Below, piece after piece: positions 7,859-16,736 of a stretch of 64,000 nt of DNA. Below the pieces are notes generated by a model that saw nothing but the letters and a program-made list of their open reading frames with translations, had not been told where the DNA came from and did no database searches. Made by a program: the position numbers and the translations under genes. The stretch spans positions 496,001 to 560,000 of the forward strand of contig NZ_BMXB01000002.1 in the NCBI RefSeq assembly GCF_014651535.1. The letters run 5' to 3'. The stretch's first letter is position 1. Every line of letters starts with the position of its first letter. This stretch comes from Salinimicrobium marinum (GTDB taxonomy: Bacteria; Bacteroidota; Bacteroidia; Flavobacteriales; Flavobacteriaceae).

Positions 7859-10103
7859 AGTTAATTCCTTTCTTTACCATTACTTCCAGGCTTCCGGAAA
7901 TTTGGAGCAACCATTTTAACTGATCTCTCACCATTTGTATTTCCTGAAACTCGCTGTGCATCCCGCTGTTAAACCTCCTCTGCCCTTCCCTTATTTCATG
8001 AGACCTGCTTTCCAACACTTCCCTGTACTTTTCATCAAAATATTTAAGAGCCTGCTCTACTTCTTTTTCGTCACGAATTTCTTCAATTTCATTCTCTTCC
8101 AGAATTCCCAGGATCCTCAAAAGGTTATTCTGAATAGCAGCAATATACGCCCGAAAATGTTCAGAAGCTTCGGTGGTATCATGAGTTCTTATGAAGGTTC
8201 CAAGAGAGGCAGCCGAAGATAAAAACTCCTGATTAAGACTTACGATCTCGTAAATGCTGCTTCCCTCTTTCTGTTTAGATTTTGGCTCCTGCGTCATTCT
8301 TTGAAAAGCCGCATTAAGGTTTCCTATAGCAAGAAAAGCTCTTTTTCGGGTGAGTTTATAAGAAGTGGTCATTGAATGCTTGGTCTGGTAAAAAGAATTA
8401 ATCTCCTCAAGGTAAGCTGAATTGGCTTTGATGCTCTCTACAATAAAATTCTTGATTCCCCTGTATTCCCAGGTAGGCCATAGAAATGCATTTCCCAAAA
8501 AGGCCAGCCCTGCTCCAATAAGCGTATCCAGCAGCCGGAACCTGATCACCAGAAAAGGATCGGGCCTCAATAGACTATATACAAGTACGATATTCAGGGT
8601 TATAAAAACTGCCGATGCTTTATAATTTCTTTGAAGAGTGGAAATAGCGAAGACCAGTGAAATGACAGCAAGAACTCCATAAACTACCAGATTTTGAGTT
8701 ACAAGCACCACAGAAACAGCGATCGCTCCTCCTATTAATGTTCCTATAAGGCGTTGCTTTGACCTGTCTTTTGTGAGCGCGTATCCAGGCCTCATGATCA
8801 CCAGGATGGTTAGAAGTATCCAATAAGTATTTTGAACATCAAAGACACTTCCTATTACGTATCCAGACACCATCACCACTGTTAATCTAAGCGCATGACG
8901 AAAAATAGGAGATTTGAAATCCAGGTTATCCTGCATCGTCTTAAGGCTGTACTCCTGGCCGGTGATAAATTTCGCAGCATCTTTATCTTTTATCATGAGG
9001 TCTTCCCCCATCTTCACATCACGAAGAAGCCTGGAAATGGAAATAATTTTCTCCTGTTGCTTTTCTTTATAATCTATAAGGTTTCTCAGGACCAGCATCG
9101 CATGAGAACTTATGGAATTGTGTTTATCTTCAACAGAGGCCGCCAGGGAATTGATCGCTTTTAACCGAAACGTTTCCAGATCGGGATCTGGATGATATTC
9201 CTTACTTTTTTTAATAATCCCAGCGATTTTGTTCAGCTCGTCAACCATCAAAAGCGTCCAGTCTTTTACGATCTTCAGCTTTTCTTTGTGTTTTTCAAAA
9301 AGCACTTCCATCTCTTCGTAATTGAGAGGATTAGCCATGCTTAATTCCAAAATATCCACCATTTCAATGAAAATCAGCATTTTCTTTCGGGCATCCCCAG
9401 ATCTGCCCGATTTCGCACGTTTTGCAATGACGAGTTCCCGGATAGTCTCATGTTTATCATTGATTTCTGATTGAAGAACAGAAAGTCGGTTTTTTAATCC
9501 CCTTCTTTCTTCGGAAGAAGCATCAATTAGCTCTGCTCTTATTTCAAGATATTCTGCAGTAAGCCTGAAACCTTCAAAAAGTAAGACTTCTGACTGTTTC
9601 CGGGGATTAATGTAATGTAAGGCTATGGAAAGCAACAAATACCATAACCCACCTAAACCAATGTACAGGGAATGGACCAGAATAGAATCTGACGACGGAA
9701 TATCTGCCAGACTCAATACCATGGCAAATAATCCAGTGAAGGCTATAAGGGATGCTCTGAAGCCATAAACGGCAACAAGAGAATATGATAAAGTAAGCAC
9801 AATCAACACCGGAATTATTAATACCGGAATTTCAGAAGCATAACCTACCACAGAAGAGGTGAATACAGCTAAGAATATTGATATAAAAATTCCCAGTGTC
9901 CTTCGCCTAAAGCTGCCGGCTACATCACTTGGAGAACTTAAAAGTGCCCCAATAGCCATGGCCACCCCTATATTCATATTTCCGAAGTAACTGGTAATTG
10001 CAAGGGCAGAAATTGCGGCAAGAGCCATCAATACTCCCCGGGAAAAGTCAATGCTCTTCAAAAACTTCAGAAATGATTGAAAATGAGTGGAGATATTCAG
10101 CAA
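7857..10103 (-). CDS. FUSC-family inner-membrane protein (YccS/YhfK-like)
   Basis: A membrane protein of about 748 aa with two blocks of transmembrane helices (about residues 35-165 and 400-525) separated by a cytoplasmic helical domain and followed by a C-terminal helical domain; this is the FUSC/YccS architecture, related to aromatic acid exporters and aluminium-activated channels. The substrate is unknown. A frame open to TTG at 10136 exists, but that TTG lies inside a -7 promoter element (10134-10141). I therefore place the start at the TTG at 10103; another nearby non-ATG start is possible. It is monocistronic and divergent from the DJ-1 gene. Confidence 0.8.
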   Translation of the reverse strand: MLNISTHFQSFLKFLKSIDFSRGVLMALAAISALAITSYFGNMNIGVAMAIGALLSSPSDVAGSFRRRTLGIFISIFLAVFTSSVVGYASEIPVLIIPVLIVLTLSYSLVAVYGFRASLIAFTGLFAMVLSLADIPSSDSILVHSLYIGLGGLWYLLLSIALHYINPRKQSEVLLFEGFRLTAEYLEIRAELIDASSEERRGLKNRLSVLQSEINDKHETIRELVIAKRAKSGRSGDARKKMLIFIEMVDILELSMANPLNYEEMEVLFEKHKEKLKIVKDWTLLMVDELNKIAGIIKKSKEYHPDPDLETFRLKAINSLAASVEDKHNSISSHAMLVLRNLIDYKEKQQEKIISISRLLRDVKMGEDLMIKDKDAAKFITGQEYSLKTMQDNLDFKSPIFRHALRLTVVMVSGYVIGSVFDVQNTYWILLTILVIMRPGYALTKDRSKQRLIGTLIGGAIAVSVVLVTQNLVVYGVLAVISLVFAISTLQRNYKASAVFITLNIVLVYSLLRPDPFLVIRFRLLDTLIGAGLAFLGNAFLWPTWEYRGIKNFIVESIKANSAYLEEINSFYQTKHSMTTSYKLTRKRAFLAIGNLNAAFQRMTQEPKSKQKEGSSIYEIVSLNQEFLSSAASLGTFIRTHDTTEASEHFRAYIAAIQNNLLRILGILEENEIEEIRDEKEVEQALKYFDEKYREVLESRSHEIREGQRRFNSGMHSEFQEIQMVRDQLKWLLQISGSLEVMVKKGIN

Positions 10104-10133
10104 AACAGGATATAAGAATTTTAATTTAATGTG

Positions 10134-10141
10134 CAAAGGTA
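10134..10141 (-). promoter_or_regulatory. -7 promoter element (TACCTTTG) for the FUSC gene
   Basis: Minus-strand match to TAnnTTTG. It overlaps the most upstream open TTG codon and therefore decides against that start. Confidence 0.55.
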
Positions 10142-10344
10142 CATTGCCTTTTCTTCAGTTCCATAGAGCAGTTCTAAAAAATCGGCTCCTGAAGAGTCTT
10201 TACATGCTGATTTAACCTTTAATTATGACTTCAACTTTGGAAGGCGGCAGCTTCGGTCGTAATTTTATTTTTAGAAAAGAAAAAATGATTTTTCGGAACA
10301 CCTGGAAGATCAAAGCACATTTAAATATTCAAAAAAAATTAGCT

Positions 10345-11016
10345 ATGAAAGTATTGATGGTATTAACCTCACATGATGAATTAGGTGACACTGGAAAAAA
10401 AACAGGTTTTTGGGTAGAAGAGTTTGCTACCCCTTATTATGTGCTGGCAGATGCCGGTGTGGATATTACCCTGGCATCTCCCAAAGGAGGGCAGCCACCA
10501 ATAGACCCTTCCAGCACAACCGAAGATGCCCAAACTGAAGCTACCAAACGTTTTGACAAAGATGTTGATTTACAGAAGAAACTCGCCAATACGAAAAAAC
10601 TGGAACACATAGAGGCTTCAGATTTTGATGGTGTTTTTTATCCCGGAGGCCATGGACCGCTTTGGGATCTTGCTGTAGATCTTAAATCCATCTCTCTTAT
10701 TGAAGATTTTGATGCCCAGATGAAACCTCTTGCCTTTGTATGCCATGCTCCCGGTGTATTGGGAAATGTAAGGTCCCATAACGAGCCGCTTGTAAGAGAT
10801 AAAGATGTCACAGGATTTGCCAATACCGAGGAAGAAGCAGTAGGATTAACAGAGGTGGTTCCTTTTTTAGTAGAGGATAAACTAAATCAAATGGGCGCCA
10901 ATTACAGCAAAGGAAAAGACTGGAGTTCTTACGTAAAAATCGACGGAAAGCTTATTACCGGGCAAAATCCTGTCTCCTCTGAAGAAGCAGCAAGAGCACT
11001 TTTACGGATGTTATAA
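10345..11016 (+). CDS. DJ-1/PfpI family protein (Hsp31-like)
   Basis: A 223-aa protein with the class I glutamine amidotransferase-like fold. The nucleophile elbow is C133-H134 in AFVCHAP, with Glu25 or Glu26 near the N-terminus completing the usual Glu-Cys-His set. Relatives include Hsp31-type glyoxalase III and protein deglycase or chaperone proteins acting on methylglyoxal damage in the cytoplasm; which activity applies cannot be told. The ATG at 10345 gives the canonical MKVLMVLTSHDELG start; the 40 upstream residues of the open frame look non-coding. It lies 9 nt from the next gene, a likely two-gene operon. Confidence 0.88.
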   Translation: MKVLMVLTSHDELGDTGKKTGFWVEEFATPYYVLADAGVDITLASPKGGQPPIDPSSTTEDAQTEATKRFDKDVDLQKKLANTKKLEHIEASDFDGVFYPGGHGPLWDLAVDLKSISLIEDFDAQMKPLAFVCHAPGVLGNVRSHNEPLVRDKDVTGFANTEEEAVGLTEVVPFLVEDKLNQMGANYSKGKDWSSYVKIDGKLITGQNPVSSEEAARALLRML

Positions 11017-11025
11017 CAAAAGACT

Positions 11026-11910
11026 ATGGAGAATCAGGGGAACCGAAGTGTCGCATCTGTTATTAATAAACATGAAGCTTCCGGAAAGTACCTTCAAGTT
11101 GACGGACATAAAACTTTTGCTCTTGACAAAGGCAAAGGCGAAGCAGTATTTTGTATTCACGGGGTTCCCACCTCCTCTTTTTTGTACAGGAAAGTAATTG
11201 ACTCCTTATCAGATAAAGGTTATCGTGGGATATGCATAGATCTTCCCGGATTAGGACTTTCAGCCCGTCCGGAAACCTTTGACTATACTTTTTCAGGGTT
11301 TGCAGATTTCCTTGCAAAGGCTGTGAAAGAATTAAACCTTGAAAAATATCATTTGGTGGTCCACGATATTGGTGGCCCCATTGGTTTTGCACTGGCTACC
11401 CTGCAGCGGGAAAAGATCCTGTCCATTACTATTCTAAATACATGGCTGGATGTGGTAAATTTTGAGAAACCGCTGGTAATGCGTCCATTTGAAAAGAAAA
11501 TAATTGGAGAGGCAGAATTAAAGGTGATCTCTCATATTACCTGGCCGGTGATGTTTAAAAATATGGGAGTGGTAAATGATGATGAAATCCCTTCGGAAGA
11601 GATTAAGGCGTATGTGGATCTCTTAAAAAGAGAAGACAACGGAAAAGCTTTCCTGAAGATCATGAGGAATTTTGAAGATTCTGAAGAATTTCGGGATTGT
11701 TGTTACAGTGCGGTCCAGAATGTAAATTATCCGGTACAGGCAGTTTGGGGTGCCAAAGATCCTGCTTTGACCCTGGAACGCTATGGGAAGGAAATCAAAC
11801 AAAAAGCAAAGCTCACACAAGTAACCGAACTTCCCTCACGACATTTCCTGCAGGAAGAAGTGTGGCTGTCTATCGCGGATAAGATTGATGAAATGGCAAA
11901 AGCGCTATGA
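11026..11910 (+). CDS. Alpha/beta hydrolase, haloalkane dehalogenase/epoxide hydrolase-like
   Basis: A 294-aa alpha/beta-hydrolase. The oxyanion motif HGVPTS is at 45-50, the nucleophile is Asp114 in VVHDIGGPIG (Asp rather than Ser), and the general base is His273 in PSRHF. An Asp nucleophile is the hallmark of haloalkane dehalogenases and epoxide hydrolases, which go through an alkyl-enzyme ester. The halide-binding Trp after the nucleophile (HDWG in many dehalogenases) is Ile here, so epoxide or another ester substrate is equally possible. It is probably co-transcribed with the DJ-1 gene. Confidence 0.85.
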   Translation: MENQGNRSVASVINKHEASGKYLQVDGHKTFALDKGKGEAVFCIHGVPTSSFLYRKVIDSLSDKGYRGICIDLPGLGLSARPETFDYTFSGFADFLAKAVKELNLEKYHLVVHDIGGPIGFALATLQREKILSITILNTWLDVVNFEKPLVMRPFEKKIIGEAELKVISHITWPVMFKNMGVVNDDEIPSEEIKAYVDLLKREDNGKAFLKIMRNFEDSEEFRDCCYSAVQNVNYPVQAVWGAKDPALTLERYGKEIKQKAKLTQVTELPSRHFLQEEVWLSIADKIDEMAKAL

Positions 11911-11912
11911 GG

Positions 11913-11933
11913 TGCGGGTTGCAAGTTGAAGAT
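11913..11933 (+). repeat. Short heptamer tract after the hydrolase gene
   Basis: Three 7-bp units TGCGGGT TGCAAGT TGAAGAT follow the stop codon directly. This is a degenerate heptad repeat resembling those at other junctions in the window, but with a different unit. Confidence 0.4.
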
Positions 11934-12006
11934 TAACTTATCTCGAGCACATCCTTTCAGTTAGATATTAAATATTTGATTCTTTTTGATAATCTATAAG
12001 GGCGAT

Positions 12007-12046
12007 AACTAAAAGAGACTGCCTGAAAAGACAGTCTCTTTTAGTT
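12007..12046. terminator. Bidirectional terminator (15-bp perfect stem)
   Basis: Arms 12007-12021 and 12032-12046 are perfect complements (core AAAGAGACTG), with a 10-nt loop. It is placed between the convergent hydrolase and SDR genes. Confidence 0.85.
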
Positions 12047-12079
12047 AATATTAAAAACCTTCGATCAGAATCAGACCTC

Positions 12080-12799
12080 TTACTTTTTAGGAGGCATGGT
12101 AGGGCGTATCTCGATCTTACTTGGCAGTGCACGGTGATTCATCTTCACAAGGTCTACCACAAGCTCTCCAATGTCTTCCTGCTGAATTTTCCATGCATCA
12201 TCCTCTGAAGGGGTGTGATCATTAAAATGAGTAGCCACAGAGCCTGGCATGATGGTGCTCACTTTAATTCCGTGGTTTCTAAGGTCCAGCATAATGGCCT
12301 GAGTGAACCCTGTGACACCAAATTTACTGGCATTGTAAGCTGCTCCCCCGGCAAAGAAATTGGTTCCGGCGAGGCTGGAAATGGTAAAGACATATCCTTT
12401 TGACTCTTTAAGCGCGGGAACTGCTGCTTTAACACTATAAAAGACTCCGGTTAAATTCGTATCAATGGTTTGTTGCCAGTCTTCGGGAGAAAGCTCTTCT
12501 ATAGATCCAAATTTACCTACTCCGGCGTTTGCCACCAATATATCCAGCTGCCCCCATTTTTTTGTAACTTCCTCAATAGCCTTTTTCTGGCTGTCAAAAT
12601 TCCTTACATCGGCCTCCAGGCCAATCACTTCTCCTTTTCCGTTGGCCGAAATCTCTTTGGCTGCTTTTTCGGCTTCGTTCTTATTTCGGCTTGTAATTGC
12701 CACTTTTACTCCTACGTTGGATAAAGCTTCTGCGATCCCATATCCTATTCCTTTACTACCGCCGGTGACTAAAGCAACTTTTGTATCTAAATTTTCCAT
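12080..12799 (-). CDS. Short-chain dehydrogenase/reductase, 3-ketoacyl-ACP reductase-like
   Basis: A 239-aa classical SDR with NAD(P)-binding TGGSKGIG (12-19), structural NAG (91-93), and catalytic Ser near 142 with Tyr155 and Lys159 (YNASK). The family reduces carbonyls in lipid or secondary metabolism. The true fabG appears to be the gene at 49571, so this is a paralogue of unknown substrate. It is monocistronic; the start ATG is well placed at 12799. Confidence 0.88.
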   Translation of the reverse strand: MENLDTKVALVTGGSKGIGYGIAEALSNVGVKVAITSRNKNEAEKAAKEISANGKGEVIGLEADVRNFDSQKKAIEEVTKKWGQLDILVANAGVGKFGSIEELSPEDWQQTIDTNLTGVFYSVKAAVPALKESKGYVFTISSLAGTNFFAGGAAYNASKFGVTGFTQAIMLDLRNHGIKVSTIMPGSVATHFNDHTPSEDDAWKIQQEDIGELVVDLVKMNHRALPSKIEIRPTMPPKK

Positions 12800-12964
12800 G
12801 TAACTTGTATTTTAAAGTAGCCTAAAGCTACACATTCTATAAGGATAGACTGAAATCTGAAGATTTAAGAATTTGTTAATTCTTCAGAAGGGAACACGGT
12901 AATATTTTTTCTTCCGAAGCTAAAATCTTTAAAAAATGTAGCTAAAAATAAAAGTATAATCAAT

Positions 12965-12972
12965 TACCTTTG
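12965..12972 (+). promoter_or_regulatory. -7 promoter element (TACCTTTG) for the 13046 gene
   Basis: Exact TAnnTTTG match 73 nt upstream of the TTG start of the conserved hypothetical gene. The leader between them is AT-rich with no ATG in frame. Confidence 0.5.
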
Positions 12973-13045
12973 CAGCCGGAAAGATATCCTCTTCAAAAAG
13001 AGTATTCTGCCCGATTATTTTATAACCTCGAAAAAAACAGCAACT

Positions 13046-13423
13046 TTGGAAAATCAAAAGGCCCAAAAACTTCTCAATAAAATTCAACGTGATCTTTTGC
13101 GTAATGGTATTATTACCAATACAATAGTTCAGGATCTAAAAGATTTAAGGCCCTATGCTGTAGAAGAGAATAATCCACTTTTAGCTAAGGTAATACGCCT
13201 TACCTACGAACATATTGAAGCTTACGATACTTTTGATATCCCGATTCCGGAGGATGAGCCTGTAGAAGGTTTTGAAGAGGAAAATGAAGTTGAAAATGAA
13301 GTTGACCCACAAGAAAGCCTGGATTACCTGCTTTCTTTAATGGCAGAACCAAATAACAAGGTGAATGCTTTGGAATTACGTGAATACAGTAATGCTTTAA
13401 TGGCTTACGCCGAAGAAAATTAG
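13046..13423 (+). CDS. Conserved hypothetical acidic protein, 125 aa
   Basis: A cytoplasmic protein with a helical N-terminal half (about residues 1-70, basic then mixed), a very acidic linker (residues 74-92, Glu-rich) and a helical C-terminus. It has no signal peptide, no membrane segment and no catalytic motif that I recognise. The start is TTG (LENQKAQKLLNK); no ATG is available upstream in frame. Its helical, repeat-free layout and acidic linker suggest a protein-protein adaptor, but that is speculation. It lies 67 nt before the VTT-domain gene and may be co-transcribed. Confidence 0.7.
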   Translation: MENQKAQKLLNKIQRDLLRNGIITNTIVQDLKDLRPYAVEENNPLLAKVIRLTYEHIEAYDTFDIPIPEDEPVEGFEEENEVENEVDPQESLDYLLSLMAEPNNKVNALELREYSNALMAYAEEN

Positions 13424-13490
13424 TACCTGTATTCTTTCCAATTGGCTTGATCTTTGAATTTACTGCTTTACAAAAAGGCATTTTTATTTA

Positions 13491-14129
13491 ATGAAGAAGA
13501 AAGAAACGAAGAAGAATAATAACAATCCTTCTTCCCGAAAACCACGCTGGAAATTACTCCATCAATATTATAGCTACACAGGATTTTACACTTTTGTAGG
13601 CTCCAGCCTTAGAAAAGCAATTATTCCTATAGTAATTTTTGTCGCCATTTTACTGGGGGTAAATGAGTATGTGATCAATTTGAACGAGATTTTGGTAACG
13701 GTGACAAAAACCTATTCTCCCATTGGTATTCTTTTGGTATTTTTTGCTTCAGAATCTCTTTTAGGGCTTATTCCACCCGAACTTTTTATAGCATGGGCAG
13801 GAAAATCCACCGCTCCGGTGCTTTTTTTAACCTTGCTTGCTACCGCTTCATATCTTGGTGGAGTAGTTTCCTATTTTATGGGAAGAGCCATCACCAAAAT
13901 TCCTTCTGTACATTTTTACATAGAAGAAAAAATGGCGAAGCATATTAAGATGATTAGAAAATGGGGAGGATTTTTAATAATTGTAGGAGCACTTCTTCCT
14001 ATTCCTTTTGCGATTACCAGTGTGGCAGCCGGAATAATAAAATTCCGTTTCATCTCTTACCTGTTGTTCGGGCTTCTGCGTTTTGTGCGTTTTTATGCCT
14101 ATGCTCTGGTTATTTTTGAAATGGTATAA
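13491..14129 (+). CDS. VTT/DedA (SNARE-associated)-like membrane protein
   Basis: A 212-aa integral membrane protein. A Lys/Asn-rich N-terminal tail (1-20) precedes about five hydrophobic segments (41-62, 75-95, 108-130, 155-180, 185-205). The central FFASESLLGLIPPELFIAW and a C-terminal GALLPIPFAITSVAAG segment are typical of the VTT (DedA/TMEM41-like) fold, with re-entrant loops. Bacterial relatives support envelope integrity and undecaprenyl-phosphate or phospholipid flipping. Function by family only. Confidence 0.7.
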   Translation: MKKKETKKNNNNPSSRKPRWKLLHQYYSYTGFYTFVGSSLRKAIIPIVIFVAILLGVNEYVINLNEILVTVTKTYSPIGILLVFFASESLLGLIPPELFIAWAGKSTAPVLFLTLLATASYLGGVVSYFMGRAITKIPSVHFYIEEKMAKHIKMIRKWGGFLIIVGALLPIPFAITSVAAGIIKFRFISYLLFGLLRFVRFYAYALVIFEMV

Positions 14130-14190
14130 TTTTCTTGATTTTCAGCAGAATTTAAACTTTTGAATTCTACTGATTGCCTCTTATTTTCGC

Positions 14191-14198
14191 TACATTTG
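14191..14198 (+). promoter_or_regulatory. -7 promoter element (TACATTTG) for the CDF transporter
   Basis: Exact TAnnTTTG match 40 nt upstream of the ATG at 14238, with a TTG at 14174-14176 as a possible -33 (spacing shorter than ideal). Confidence 0.5.
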
Positions 14199-14237
14199 AG
14201 TACCAAAACGAATGGCTTTAATTTAAAAAGTTGTTGA

Positions 14238-15143
14238 ATGGCTCATGATCACGACCACAATCACGCCGGCAAAAATCTGAAACTTGCTTTTTTCCTGAAT
14301 GTCTCTTTTACCATTTTTGAAATAATTGGTGGATTCTATGTAAATAGTGTCGCCATCATTTCAGATGCCATTCATGATCTTGGCGACAGTCTGTCCCTTG
14401 GCACTTCGTGGTATCTGCAGAATAAGTCTAATCAGGCAAATGATGCAAAATTTTCCTTTGGCTATAAACGGTTTTCTTTACTGGGAGCTTTGATCAATAG
14501 CCTTGTGCTGATTGCAGGTTCTGTTTTTGTGGTAATTGAAGCTGTGAAAAGGTTGATTTCGCCCGAGGCAGCTGATGCTCAGGGAATGGTGATTTTTGCC
14601 ATTGTTGGGGTGGCTGTCAATGGTTTTGCTGCATACAAGCTTTCCGGAGGTAAATCGATGAATGAAAAGGTAATTTCCCTGCATCTTCTGGAAGACGTGC
14701 TTGGCTGGATTGCTGTCCTGGTAGTGGCTATAATCCTTCTTTTCACCGACCTTTATTTCCTGGACCCCGCCCTTTCACTCCTCATCACAGCCTACATTTT
14801 ATGGGGTGTGATCAAACGACTAAAAGAAACGCTTTTCATATTTCTACAGGGAGTTCCCAAAGATATTGATCTGGAAGAGGTAGAAAAAAGCCTTCTTGCT
14901 GTAGAAAATATTTCTTCCCTGCATCATACCCACGTCTGGTCTCAGGAAGGTGACAGCCATGTTTTTACCACGCATATAAAACTCAAAAACATACGTAGTT
15001 TCGAAGAATTACTGCGGGTAAAATCTGACGTAAAAAACAGGTTAAAAAAATACCACTTTGACCACTACACCATCGAGACGGAACTGGATTCCGAAACCTG
15101 CGAACTGGAGAAAGAGACTGCTGAAGCAGTTTCAGAAAATTAG
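14238..15143 (+). CDS. Cation diffusion facilitator (CDF) metal exporter, CzcD/ZitB-like
   Basis: A 301-aa inner-membrane divalent-metal/proton antiporter. It has a His-rich metal-binding N-terminus (HDHDHNH), six hydrophobic helices across about residues 12-205, the TM2 metal-site motif SDAIHDLGD, and a cytoplasmic C-terminal domain (about 210-290) with HHTHVW. The HxxxD/HDxxD pattern favours Zn (or Co/Cd) over Mn. The stop overlaps the stop of the convergent helicase by 4 nt. It has its own promoter element. Confidence 0.92.
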   Translation: MAHDHDHNHAGKNLKLAFFLNVSFTIFEIIGGFYVNSVAIISDAIHDLGDSLSLGTSWYLQNKSNQANDAKFSFGYKRFSLLGALINSLVLIAGSVFVVIEAVKRLISPEAADAQGMVIFAIVGVAVNGFAAYKLSGGKSMNEKVISLHLLEDVLGWIAVLVVAIILLFTDLYFLDPALSLLITAYILWGVIKRLKETLFIFLQGVPKDIDLEEVEKSLLAVENISSLHHTHVWSQEGDSHVFTTHIKLKNIRSFEELLRVKSDVKNRLKKYHFDHYTIETELDSETCELEKETAEAVSEN

Positions 15144-16249
15144 CGGATCTGCGTAAATTTTATTCCGAGTTCTTTTTCGATCTCGCGTAGTTTTTTCACC
15201 TCATATTGATTTACCAGGGCTATAGATATCCCTGTATTCCCGGCTCTTGCGGTACGGCCGCTTCGGTGTGTATAATATTCGGTTTGTTCCGGCATTTGGT
15301 AATGAACTACAAAAGCAAGATTAGCCACATCGATTCCACGAGCAGCAACATCTGTAGACACCAGGATTCTTAGAGATTTATTTTTAAAAGCCCTCATCAC
15401 CTTATCCCGGTCTTTTTGAAGCATATCTCCTTCTAAAAGCCCTACTTCATGATTTTTAGCCAGCAGTTGTTTGGAAAGAGTTCGTGCAGTTGCTTTGGTT
15501 TTAGTAAAAATGATCCCCCGCTGTCTCCCCATGGACTTTAAAAAATAAGCCAAAGTATCCAGTTTATTATTATCATCGCCCAAAACGAACTGGTGCTGAA
15601 TCCCGGTATTTACAGCATCGGATTTGTCAATACTTACCCGCCGTACATTTTTACTCACATACCTGTTAATGATCTCATTGAGATCCTGCGGTATAGTAGC
15701 CGAAAAAAGCCATACATTCCGGTTTCCTTTTGTGGCCTCAAGAATAGTGGTAAGATCTTTTTTAAAGCCCATGCTCAGCATCTCATCGGCTTCATCCAAA
15801 ATAACAGTATGAATTTTAGAGATGTCCACCGCTTTTCTACTTAAAAGATCAACAAGACGACCGGGTGTGGCCACTATGATCTGCGTTGGTCTTTTCAGTT
15901 TACTTATCTGGATATCAATTTTCTCCCCTCCGTAAACTGCTTCGGTAAAGATCTTATCGGTGTATTTTGTAAATTTAAATAGTTGCTTGGCTATTTGTTG
16001 CCCCAGTTCCCTTGTAGGTGCAAGGATCAAAGCCTGGACATGATCTTTTGAAGGATCAATTTGTGACAATAACGGAAGTCCAAAGGCAGCAGTTTTTCCG
16101 GTACCGGTCTGGGCCTGGCCCACAAAATCCACCGTACCTTCAGAAAGAACCGGGATGGAAGCCTCCTGTATTTTCGTGGGAGATACAATCCCCATCTCCT
16201 TCAAACCTTTGATAATTTCTTCTGAAACACCTAATTCCTTAAACGTCAT
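15140..16249 (-). CDS. DEAD-box RNA helicase
   Basis: A 369-aa ATP-dependent RNA helicase with a minimal two-RecA core. Visible motifs are Q motif (PTKIQ), AQTGTGKT (motif I), DEAD (II), SAT (III), DVAARGID (V) and HRSGRTAR (VI). It ends soon after motif VI, lacking the basic or RNA-binding C-terminal extension of CsdA or DbpA, so target specificity is unclear; roles in ribosome assembly or mRNA turnover are typical. A possible -7 element of the TTCG variant (TATCTTCG, 16268-16275) lies upstream. Confidence 0.93.
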   Translation of the reverse strand: MTFKELGVSEEIIKGLKEMGIVSPTKIQEASIPVLSEGTVDFVGQAQTGTGKTAAFGLPLLSQIDPSKDHVQALILAPTRELGQQIAKQLFKFTKYTDKIFTEAVYGGEKIDIQISKLKRPTQIIVATPGRLVDLLSRKAVDISKIHTVILDEADEMLSMGFKKDLTTILEATKGNRNVWLFSATIPQDLNEIINRYVSKNVRRVSIDKSDAVNTGIQHQFVLGDDNNKLDTLAYFLKSMGRQRGIIFTKTKATARTLSKQLLAKNHEVGLLEGDMLQKDRDKVMRAFKNKSLRILVSTDVAARGIDVANLAFVVHYQMPEQTEYYTHRSGRTARAGNTGISIALVNQYEVKKLREIEKELGIKFTQIR

Positions 16250-16471
16250 AACCTGTCAAATTTTCGGCGAAGATAATTCTATTCCCTTCGGAATACTAAA
16301 AACAGAAACTTTTCTTCTTAATATAATTCTTCTTAGCCTTTTTTCACATCTCTTTCTAAATTATTAAGAACTCCTGAAAGTCCCTGTTAAACTGAAGCTA
16401 AACCTTCCAAATCAATGGAAAACTCACCTTGTTTTAAGTAAATTGAATGGATAACCAAAAAACTAAAAATT

Positions 16472-16615
16472 ATGTTGACGATCATACTAAATATTCTATT
16501 ACCTCCCTTGGCCGTATATATGAACCATGGTTTGGGAACTACTTTTTTAATAAGTCTTGTACTAACTATTATTGGATGGTTACCAGGAGTAATTCACGCA
16601 TTCATCGTGAACTAG
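16472..16615 (+). CDS. YqaE/Pmp3-family small membrane protein, 47 aa
   Basis: A two-helix membrane proteolipid of the UPF0057/Pmp3 family. The hallmarks ILLPPLAVYMNHGLG and IGWLPGVIHAF are both present, matching the usual length of about 50 aa. Eukaryotic and plant members maintain membrane potential under salt stress; bacterial ones are stress-linked with unknown mechanism. A longer overlapping frame (16447-16713) in another register is a shadow. A strong terminator follows 29 nt downstream. Confidence 0.9.
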   Translation: MLTIILNILLPPLAVYMNHGLGTTFLISLVLTIIGWLPGVIHAFIVN

Positions 16616-16643
16616 AACCCATTACAGAAAAAGTACATGAAGC

Positions 16644-16681
16644 AAAAAAGCGTGCTCTTGAATTCAGGAGCACGCTTTTTT
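16644..16681. terminator. Terminator between YqaE/Pmp3 gene and galE
   Basis: A 14-bp stem (arms 16644-16657 and 16668-16681; core GCGTGCTC/GAGCACGC) with A and T runs on either side; it can serve both convergent genes. Confidence 0.85.
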
Positions 16682-16736
16682 ATTACAACCAAAATTCTAT
16701 TAATAAGGAATAGCTATTTTACCGGAAATTAAAATA

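Noticed and set aside
10104-10136. N-terminal extension of the FUSC protein to a TTG at 10136
   Set aside because: The TTG lies inside a TAnnTTTG promoter element, so it should not be transcribed.
16447-16713. 88-aa open frame on the plus strand
   Set aside because: It runs through the YqaE/Pmp3 gene in another frame and through the terminator hairpin; the 47-aa product has a clear family match and this one has none.
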